Source of the DNA: Orobanche coerulescens
Lineage: Eukaryota; Streptophyta; Magnoliopsida; Lamiales; Orobanchaceae
Direction: 5' to 3'
Length of the DNA: 64,000 bases
Assembly (NCBI GenBank): GCA_033398695.1
Contig: JAWKAU010000219.1
Span: 1-64,000, forward strand
Part shown: piece by piece, positions 56,648 through 64,000 of the stretch
Layout of the letters: each line of letters begins with the position of its first letter
How positions within the stretch are numbered: position 1 is the stretch's first letter
Translations under genes and position numbers: made by a program
Notes under the pieces: generated by a model
Told to the model about the DNA's origin: nothing
Databases searched by the model: none
What the model saw: the letters and a program-made list of their open reading frames with translations, nothing else

Positions 56648-57952
56648 TGATACGAATCGGTCAACATCATCAAATACAAATTACCAATTCTCGCGCGCAC
56701 GACGACTTCGTAGCAGTTTTAGTATTTTGCCCATAACTTTCTTGTCCGAAATCCGATTCAGGTGATTCAAGTGGCCATGGAAAGCTAAGAAAGAGAGCTA
56801 CAAATCTTATGAAGACCATAGGACCAAATTCGGACCCATTGTATCTCGGAAATGACAAAACCGACAGCATCATATTTGGTCCAAGATAATGAAGATATTC
56901 TTTCCTTCCCCACCTCACTAAAAAACGATCCAAGCTTGAGATTTGATGAAGACTTTCATCAAATGTCTTCTTCATGTCATCTTCCATCAAGTCACCATCA
57001 CCTAATAAAACCAAGGTTCATCATATTTTCCTTCCCCACAAAATCTGGCCATATCATGCTTGAAAGGGACCCTTTGTCTTCATATCTTTCACAAGATAAG
57101 TGAAGATCACCTCCTTCCCCACCTTATTAGAAAATCGACCATATTCCCCACCTTGAGAAAGACTTTCATCAAGTCACCATCACCTAAGACTTTCATGCTT
57201 CATGTCATTATCCCTCATTTCATTATCACCCATGTAATTCCAAGGAGGAGGATATCACAATCTACACCAAATCCTCCTAAGTGTGATCGGCCGAATTGAT
57301 GCATGGAGGAATGATATTTTGTTCTACTTCATGTCACCATCAAAGACCAAGATTGCTTCATCATGTCACCATCAAGACCAAGATTGCTTCATGTCTCTTT
57401 CACCTAATAACACCAAGATACTTGATATCTCACCTTTGATTTTCTAGAAATGTTAGTGCTAGGAAGTTTCCTTTTCTCGTTTTGTTGTATTTTCTTTCGA
57501 TTGGAAACTACTATATATAGTAGTGCTCGTTGTAGTTGTAACATAATCTTGAATCTTGAAGTTTAATAAACCTTGTATTTCTTTGAAATATACGTTGAAC
57601 GAGTTCAACAAAACTTTAGTTATTGTTTCGACGCGTCTCGAGATTTTAACTTGATCAATTCTCAATAGGTCTTGAGGAGAGATTACTTTTATCGAGTTAT
57701 AGGTCTAGTTCGATAAAACACATCCAAATCCGTATCCCATACTACTTCACGACCGAAATCCATTTAAGTTCGGTCACCACCTTGTAATTTTGAGTGATAC
57801 TTTGATACTTATCAAGACATAATAATCTTCCGTTGTATTTCATACGCATTACGTACGTAATTCATATCAACTCGTATAAAAGCCTTCCGCTACAATATTC
57901 CTACAATCACTCCGACCGATACGTATCCGCTTCTCCCGGATAATTCGTATCA
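56648..57952 (+). repeat. L LTR 1
   Basis: TGATACGAATCGG...TTCGTATCA. Palindromic TATA 57507-57524. An internal fossil terminus TTCATATCA ends at 57869, then ACTCG and an 83-base tail like the end of O's LTR. U3 has a direct repeat of ATGTCACCATCAA(A)GACCAAG at ~57330 and ~57363. Confidence 0.92.
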
Positions 57953-57956
57953 TAAG

Positions 57957-57988
57957 TGGTATCGGAGCCCAAGGTCATCTCCTTGGGC
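57957..57988 (+). promoter_or_regulatory. L primer site and perfect stem-loop, copy 1
   Basis: TGGTATCGGAGCCC from 57957. GCCCAAGG (57967-57974), loop TCATCT, CCTTGGGC (57981-57988): a perfect 8-bp stem that uses the last bases of the primer site. Confidence 0.87.
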
Positions 57989-58280
57989 GATTTATTCAAC
58001 GAATTTTTTTTGTTGAGATTAGAGCAGTCGGAAGAAAACAAAGTTTCCGTGGATTCGACCGTTGGATCATTACGAAATTTTGACAAAGGTAAGCCAACTT
58101 CTTGAACTACAGTCTGAACGGTGGAGATCAGATTCTTTGATCATCTTCTTGGTTCATTCTTCACGGATTTCTTGGAAAATTTTCTGTCCGATTTCTTGTC
58201 AAGAACTATCTCTTGATTCTTGTCATCGGAAACCACACCCGAATTTCTTAATTGATTAAGGTTCTTGATCTTTCAACAAA

Positions 58281-58616
58281 ATGGAGTTCAACGATATTTA
58301 TCTCTTGGCGATATTACGCGACGCATTACACAATGCACTGGAGTTCATGGGACATTCCGATCCGTATGTGTGTTGATTGGCTCCACGTTTGTGATAAGTT
58401 TTTCAACCACAATTCAATTCCAGAGACCGCCGAGTCTCGTTGGCGACGAAACGCCTTCGTGGTCGCGCCTCGACACAGTGGCGTAAATTGAAAACCACTG
58501 CTTTACACCAAGGTAAACCCAAACTAAGAGATCGGAACAAATTCATAAAACACTTTACTCGGAAATTCATCCCCACAAATTCTCACCGCCACGATCCACC
58601 AACGGCACCACACTGA
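58281..58616 (+). pseudogene. L Gag-like ORF, copy 1
   Basis: ATG 58281 (MEFNDIYLLAILRDALHNAL), then EFMGHSDPYVCVDWLHVCDK-FFNHNSIPET. One missing base moves the rest to the next frame: RRVSLATKRLRGRAS, a WW-type position (here QW), LKTTALHQGKPKLRDRNKF and IKHFTRKF, ending at TGA 58614. This is the Gag fold seen in O, unlike that of the autonomous copies. No knuckle. Confidence 0.72.
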
Positions 58617-59620
58617 AATTGCGGAAGTTCAGCGCCACCCCGCCACCGACCTTCGATCTAAGGTTTTTCCCCATCAAAGAATTTCCAAAGAAAGCTTTTT
58701 GTCGATGAAGACGATGTTCCTACCACCATTTTCAATGAGGTAGACGACAGAGGTTTCAACGGCGCAATACAACGAAGAAGATGAGTTGAGCCGTGTTTCC
58801 TAATTGATGAACCTGGATCTTGCTACTTTGAGCATGGGCCAGTTGGTTATGTTGGCCAAATTGACCAAAACGGACCAAATTATTTTAATGATGAGGAGCC
58901 GGTTAGTGTCATGGAAATTGGTCCGGATTATGAAGGGCCACCAGTATTTGATACCGAACCAGTTGACGAAGAGGAACCCATAATTGATTCTGTGTTTCCC
59001 ATTTTTGATGTTGTGCTGACGGCGATCCATGTCTCATTGTAAGTTATTTTGAAGATTTTTGTCCAAACTCCAATGAGGCGTTTTCGGTTCTTGATACGGA
59101 GCAAGAAGATGTTATAATTCCGGAACATCTATATCTTGAGCCTTACCAAGATTTTGATATGAAAGTAGACGACGAAGCGTTTTTCCCAGGGCTTGTAGTA
59201 GCATCCGATGAAGAGCGACCTATTATTACTGTCGTGCTTCCCATTTCAAATGACCGGTTATATGATGATTCATATCATGATATCGGTATTACCTCTCAGA
59301 ATAATTATTATTATTTTATTAATAATGATAGTTATTTTGTTGGTGATTCTCGAGAGGGCCCCACTACCTATCGTCTAAAGATTTTGGGTCATGTACGTAC
59401 TGCGGATATCTTCGAGATCAAATACTTAGAGGCGTTAGTTAATTATCTTGGTGACGAAGGGAGTTCGGAATTGAGGACAATTCCCTTTAAAGAGAGAGGG
59501 TATGATACGAATCGGTCAACATCATCAAATACAAATTACCAATTCTCGCGCGCACGACGACTTCGTAGCAGTTTTAGTATTTTGCCCATAACTTTCTTGT
59601 CCGAAATCCGATTCAGGTGA
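58617..59620 (+). pseudogene. L acidic ORF with integrase tail, copy 1 (broken)
   Basis: Same protein as copy 2 but with indels at ~58690 (extra T), ~58745 (two bases lost), ~58800 and ~59020. The open part 59159-59620 has VDDEAFFPGLVVASDEERPI, NNYYYFINNDSYFVGDSREG and KYLEALVNYLGDEGSSELRT-IPFKERG, then crosses the LTR at 59503. Confidence 0.78.
59489..59502 (+). promoter_or_regulatory. L polypurine tract, copy 1
   Basis: AAAGAGAGAGGGTA before TGATACG. Confidence 0.85.
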
Positions 59621-60805
59621 TTCAAGTGGCCATGGAAAGCTAAGAAAGAGAGCTACAAATCTTATGAAGACCATAGGACCAAATTCGGACCCATTGTATC
59701 TCGGAAATGACAAAACCGACAGCATCATATTTGGTCCAAGATAATGAAGATATTCTTTCCTTCCCCACCTCACTAAAAACGATCCAAGCTTGAGATTTGA
59801 TGAAGACTTTCATCAAATGTCTTCTTCATGTCATCTTCCATCAAGTCACCATCACCTAATAAAACCAAGGTTCATCATATTTTCCTTCCCCACAAAATCG
59901 CCATATCATGCTTGAAAGGGACCCTTTGTCTTCATATCTTTCACAAGATAAGTGAAGATCACCTCCTTCCCCACCTTATTAGAAAATCGGCCATATTCCC
60001 CACCTTGAGAAAGACTTTCATCAAGTCACCATCACCTAAGACTTTCATGCTTCATGTCATTATCCTCATTTCATTATCACCCATGTAATTCCAAGGAGGA
60101 GGATATCACAATCTACACCAAATCCTCCTAAGTGTGATCGGCCGAATTGATGCATGGAGGAATGATATTTTGTTCTACTTCATGTCACCATCAAAGACCA
60201 AGATTGCTTCATCATGTCACCATCAAGACCAAGATTGCTTCATGTCTCTTTCACCTAATAACACCAAGATACTTGATATCTCACCTTTGATTTTCGGCCG
60301 AAATGTTAGTGCTAGGAAGTTTCCTTTTCTCGTTTTGTTGTATTTTCTTTCGATTGGAAACTACTATATATAGTAGTGCTCGTTGTAGTTGTAACATAAT
60401 CTTGAATCTTGAAGTTTAATAAACCTTGTATTTCTTTGAAATATACGTTGAACGAGTTCAACAAAACTTTAGTTATTGTTTCGACGCGTCTCGAGATTTT
60501 AACTTGATCAATTCTCAATAGGTCTTGAGGAGAGATTACTTTTATCGAGTTATAGGTCTAGTTCGATAAAACACATCCAAATCCGTATCCCATACTACTT
60601 CACGACCGAAATCCATTTAAGTTCGGTCACCACCTTGTAATTTTGAGTGATACTTTGATACTTATCAAGACATAATAATCTTCCGTTGTATTTCATACGC
60701 ATTACGTACGTAATTCATATCAACTCGTATAAAAGCCTTCCGCTACAATATTCCTACAATCACTCCGACCGATACGTATCCGCTTCTCCCGGATAATTCG
60801 TATCA
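59503..60805 (+). repeat. L LTR 2 (middle)
   Basis: Shared by both units: preceded by a polypurine tract and followed by a primer site. Palindromic TATA 60360-60377. Fossil terminus ends at 60722. Confidence 0.92.
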
Positions 60806-60809
60806 TAAG

Positions 60810-60841
60810 TGGTATCGGAGCCCAAGGTCATCTCCTTGGGC
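60810..60841 (+). promoter_or_regulatory. L primer site and stem-loop, copy 2
   Basis: TGGTATCGGAGCCC. Stem 60820-60827 with 60834-60841, identical to copy 1. Confidence 0.87.
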
Positions 60842-61135
60842 GATTTATTCAACGAATTTTTTTTGTTGAGATTAGAGCAGTCGGAAGAAAACAAAGTTTC
60901 CCGTGGATTCGACCGTTGGATCATTACGAAATTTTGACAAAGGTAAGCCAACTTCTTGAACTACAGTCTGAACGGTGGAGATCAGATTCTTTGATCATCT
61001 TCTTGGTTCATTCTTCACGGATTTCTTGGAAAATTTTCTGTCCGATTTCTTGTCAAGAACTATCTCTTGATTCTTGTCATCGGAAACCACACCTGAATTT
61101 CTTAATTCAGTTAAGGTTCTTGATCTTTCAACAAA

Positions 61136-61470
61136 ATGGAGTTCAACGATATTTATCTCTTGGCGATATTACGCGACGCATTACACAGCGTACCGGAGTT
61201 CATGGGACATTCCGATCCGTAAGGTGTTGATTGGCTCCACGTTTGTGAGAAGTTTTTCAACCACAATTCAATTCCAGAGACCGCCGAGTCTCGTTGGCGA
61301 CGAAACGCCTTCGTGGTCGCGCCTCGACCTGGTGGCAGAAATTGAAAACCTGCCGTTTACACCAAGGTAAACCCAAACTAAGAGACTGGAACAAATTCAT
61401 AAAACACTTTACTCGGAAATTCATCCCCACAAATTCTCACCGCCACGATCCACCAACGGCACCACACTGA
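61136..61470 (+). pseudogene. L Gag-like ORF, copy 2
   Basis: ATG 61136 (MEFNDIYLLAILRDALHSVP, EFMGHSDP), a TAA near 61220, then VDWLHVCEKFFNHNSIPET and a frame change. The second half reads RRVSLATKRLRGRASTWWQK and GKPKLRDWNKFIKHFTRKFI to TGA 61468-61470. The WWQKL and RDW..FIKHF pattern is that of retrotransposon Gag. O's homologue keeps both halves in one frame. Confidence 0.77.
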
Positions 61471-61472
61471 AA

Positions 61473-62477
61473 TTGCGGAAGTTCAGCGCCACCCCGCCAC
61501 CGACCTTCGATCTAAGGTTTTTCCCCATCAAAGAATTTCCAAAGAAAGCTTTTGTCGATGAAGACGATGTTCCTACCACCATTTTCAATGAGGTAGACGA
61601 GACAGAGGTTTCAACGGCGCAATACAACGAAGAAGATGAGTTGAGCCGTGTTTCCCTAATTGATGAACCTGGATCTTGCTACTTTGAGCATGGGCGATTG
61701 GTTATGTTGGCCAAATTGACCAAAACGGACCAAATTATTTTAATGATGAGGAGCCAGTTAGTGTCATGGAAATTGGTCCGGATTATGAAGGGCCACCAGT
61801 GTTTGATACCGAACCCGATTGACGAAGAGGAACCCATAATTGATTCTGTGTTTCCCATTTTTGATGTTGTGCCCGACGGCGATCCATGTCTCGCTGTAAG
61901 TTATTTTGAAGATTTTTGTCCAAACTCCAATGAGGCGTTTTCGGTTCTTGATACGGAGCAAGAAGATGTTATAATTCCGGAACATCTATATCTTGAGCCT
62001 TACCAAGATTTTGATATGAAAGTAGACGACGAAGCGTTTTTCCCAGGGCTTGTAGTAGCATCCGATGAAGAGCGACCTATTATTACTGTCGTGCTTCCCA
62101 TTTCAAATGACCGGTTATATGATGATTCATATCATGATATCGGTATTACCTCGCAGAATAATTATTATTATTTTATTAATAATGATAGTTATTTTGTTGG
62201 TGATTCTCGAGAGGGCCCCACTACCTATCGTCTAAAGATTTTGGGTCATGTACGTACTGCGGATATCTTCGAGATCAAATACTTAGAGGCGTTAGTTAAT
62301 TATCTTGGTGACGAAGGGAGTTCGGAATTGAGGACAATTCCCTTTAAAGAGAGAGGGTATGATACGAATCGGTCAACATCATCAAATACAAATTACCAAT
62401 TCTCGCGCGCACGACGACTTCGTAGCAGTTTTAGTATTTTGCCCATAACTTTCTTGTCCGAAATCCGATTCAGGTGA
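61473..62477 (+). CDS. L acidic ORF with integrase C-terminal tail, copy 2 (334 codons)
   Basis: Longest L frame. It has no ATG at its left edge and runs open upstream, overlapping the Gag-like ORF, so in vivo it may be made by frameshift or fusion as in O. It contains PPPTFDLRFFPIKEFPKKAF, a Glu/Asp-rich stretch (VDETEVSTAQYNEEDELSRV; EEEPIIDSVFPIFDVVPDGD), VIIPEHLYLEPYQDFDMKVD, DSYFVGDSREGPTTYRLKIL and EIKYLEALVNYLGDEGSSEL-RTIPFKERGYDT. It then enters the LTR and stops at TGA 62475-62477. Residues ~70-100 look out of frame relative to O, so one compensating indel pair is likely. No enzyme motif; function unknown. Confidence 0.7.
   Translation: MRKFSATPPPTFDLRFFPIKEFPKKAFVDEDDVPTTIFNEVDETEVSTAQYNEEDELSRVSLIDEPGSCYFEHGRLVMLAKLTKTDQIILMMRSQLVSWKLVRIMKGHQCLIPNPIDEEEPIIDSVFPIFDVVPDGDPCLAVSYFEDFCPNSNEAFSVLDTEQEDVIIPEHLYLEPYQDFDMKVDDEAFFPGLVVASDEERPIITVVLPISNDRLYDDSYHDIGITSQNNYYYFINNDSYFVGDSREGPTTYRLKILGHVRTADIFEIKYLEALVNYLGDEGSSELRTIPFKERGYDTNRSTSSNTNYQFSRARRLRSSFSILPITFLSEIRFR
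62346..62359 (+). promoter_or_regulatory. L polypurine tract, copy 2
   Basis: AAAGAGAGAGGGTA, identical to copy 1. Confidence 0.85.
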
Positions 62478-63666
62478 TTCAAGTGGCCATGGAAAGCTAA
62501 GAAAGAGAGCTACAAATCTTATGAAGACCATAGGACCAAATTCGGACCCATTGTATCTCGGAAATGACAAAACCGACAGCATCATATTTGGTCCAAGATA
62601 ATGAAGATATTCTTTCCTTCCCCACCTCACTAAAAAACGATCCAAGCTTGAGATTTGATGAAGACTTTCATCAAATGTCTTCTTCATGTCATCTTCCATC
62701 AAGTCACCATCACCTAATAAAACCAAGGTTCATCATATTTTCCTTCCCCACAAAATCTGGCCATATCATGCTTGAAAGGGACCCTTTGTCTTCATATCTT
62801 TCACAAGATAAGTGAAGATCACCTCCTTCCCCACCTTATTAGAAAATCGGCCATATTCCCCACCTTGAGAAAGACTTTCATCAAGTCACCATCACCTAAG
62901 ACTTTCATGCTTCATGTCATTATCCCTCATTTCATTATCACCCATGTAATTCCAAGGAGGAGGATATCACAATCTACACCAAATCCTCCTAAGTGTGATC
63001 GGCCGAATTGATGCATGGAGGAATGATATTTTGTTCTACTTCATGTCACCATCAAAGACCAAGATTGCTTCATCATGTCACCATCAAGACCAAGATTGCT
63101 TCATGTCTCTTTCACCTAATAACACCAAGATACTTGATATCTCACCTTTGATTTTCGGCCGAAATGTTAGTGCTAGGAAGTTTCCTTTTCTCGTTTTGTT
63201 GTATTTTCTTTCGATTGGAAACTACTATATATAGTAGTGCTCGTTGTAGTTGTAACATAATCTTGAATCTTGAAGTTTAATAAACCTTGTATTTCTTTGA
63301 AATATACGTTGAACGAGTTCAACAAAACTTTAGTTATTGTTTCGACGCGTCTCGAGATTTTAACTTGATCAATTCTCAATAGGTCTTGAGGAGAGATTAC
63401 TTTTATCGAGTTATAGGTCTAGTTCGATAAAACACATCCAAATCCGTATCCCATACTACTTCACGACCGAAATCCATTTAAGTTCGGTCACCACCTTGTA
63501 ATTTTGAGTGATACTTTGATACTTATCAAGACATAATAATCTTCCGTTGTATTTCATACGCATTACGTACGTAATTCGTATCAACTCGTATAAAAGCCTT
63601 CCGCTACAATATTCCTACAATCACTCCGACCGATACGTATCCGCTTCTCCCGGATAATTCGTATCA
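62360..63666 (+). repeat. L LTR 3
   Basis: TGATACGAATCGG...TTCGTATCA. Palindromic TATA 63221-63238. The internal terminus is intact here (TTCGTATCA ending 63583, then ACTCG), against TTCATATCA in LTRs 1 and 2. Followed by GACGA. Confidence 0.93.
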
Positions 63667-64000
63667 GACGAGTTAATAGCCGAGGAAGAACAAGAAAGGC
63701 TAGGCGACATTCTCAAGTTTGATATAGAGGACGAAGGAGAAGAAGAATGTGTAGTTTACGATGCTCCCGATTATGATACAGACTTAGTTCTTCGTACTTT
63801 AGAAACCAAATCAGTTTCAAATGATTTGGAGCATCAGGACGAGTTAACGAGTGAGGAACTCACAAGTATACTTTTTAGTTCTACACAACCGTCTGTTTCC
63901 CGAGCTACAGAAGATGAAGAGATTGAGGACAAGGCGATTGTTCCCCAAAATTTCTATGAGGCTATTATTGATAAAAAATTGGAGGATCCCAATCCAATTG
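63667..64000 (+). pseudogene. gag: K Gag, continuation with acidic region, to window end
   Basis: Open with no stop from the GACGA duplication to base 64000. ELIAEEEQERLGDI and EEECVVYDAPDYDTDLVLRT-LETKSVSND align with the acidic Gag linker before protease (EELLAEEERVGDVF; ECEAYDAPNYDTNLVLRMLQ). Where FHTKCRVGEKWCSLIIDGGS should follow, it reads instead EHQDELTSEELTSILFSS and further acidic sequence. Protease is absent from the visible part. The end is outside the window. Confidence 0.78.

Larger units (their letters stand above)
56648..63666 (+). mobile_element. L: tandem non-autonomous retrotransposon, LTR-internal-LTR-internal-LTR
   Basis: Three LTRs (56648-57952, 59503-60805, 62360-63666; 1305, 1303, 1307 bp) and two internal regions (57953-59502, 60806-62359; 1550, 1554 bp). 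One target duplication GACGA flanks the whole array at 56643-56647 and 63667-63671, so the array counts as one integration later expanded, or integrated as a multimer. Confidence 0.93.
39624..64000 (+). mobile_element. Element K (5' part), host of LINE, J, M and L
   Basis: 5' LTR 39624-39719 and 54901-55789, leader and gag 55790-56647, continuing at 63667 to the window end. Left flank AGACT. The Gag frame is intact apart from the L insertion. No protease is seen where it should begin. Confidence 0.82.

Noticed and set aside
2179..63666. CRISPR-like or satellite array from the many repeated blocks
   Set aside because: Repeats are LTR pairs of 0.8-1.3 kb with TG...CA ends and target duplications; no short regular repeat-spacer pattern or satellite monomer.

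Overview
This is plant nuclear DNA, almost certainly pericentromeric or centromeric heterochromatin of an angiosperm. I see no host gene, tRNA, rRNA or CRISPR array. Essentially every base belongs to an LTR retrotransposon or to the tail of one LINE. The dominant family is Ty3/gypsy. It has a Gag with a CCHC knuckle, a protease with an IIDGGSC active site, an RT with YLDD, RNase H, and an integrase with a GPY module reading PRAEGPYKIVEKVNDNAYK. The protease and integrase C-terminus look most like the CRM (centromeric chromovirus) clade; this rests on family knowledge and no search was run. Letters (A, B, C, D, E, F, G, H, J, K, L, M, O, T) are my own labels.

Layout. The oldest host is T, an unrelated LTR element of which an LTR end, primer site and Gag start survive at 34969-35822. 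E (3' half at 26742-34968) sits in T's LTR. D (20868-26741) sits in E. O (1-20867, non-autonomous) apparently sits 1 bp inside D's 5' LTR. A (2179-8108) and B (8114-20425) sit side by side in O's 3' LTR, separated and flanked by three copies of GGTAG. C (12546-18590) sits in B. F (27833-33777, minus strand) sits in E. On the right, G (35823 onward) sits in T's gag and H (39276 onward) in G. K (39624 to beyond the window) sits in H. A 5'-truncated LINE lies in K's 5' LTR, J (39837-54219, minus) lies in the LINE, and M plus a truncated tandem copy M' (42582-51737, minus) lies in J. L, a tandem LTR-internal-LTR-internal-LTR array (56648-63666), lies in K's gag. Five-base target duplications support most of these levels.

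Four LTR subfamilies share the terminal inverted repeat TGATACG/CGTATCA or a close variant. I (A, B, C, D, F, J, K) starts TGATACGATATC and carries an 18-bp perfect palindrome around the TATA box. II (O, E, G) starts TGATACGGA and has GC-rich hairpins in U3. III (M) starts TGATGCG. IV (H, L) starts TGATACGAATCGG. In I, II and III the integrase reading frame runs about 50 codons into the 3' LTR and ends in a conserved tail.

The autonomous-type copies (A-G, J, M) carry gag-pol but are full of one- and two-base indels, although their paired LTRs are nearly identical. Many indels fall in CGGCCG-like motifs and may be sequencing error. O and L are non-autonomous: a different Gag-like domain is followed by an acidic protein and only the last ~30 residues of the integrase. 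K has a family-type Gag with a broken knuckle and an acidic region where protease is expected. O, K and L presumably depend on the autonomous relatives for protease, RT and integrase.
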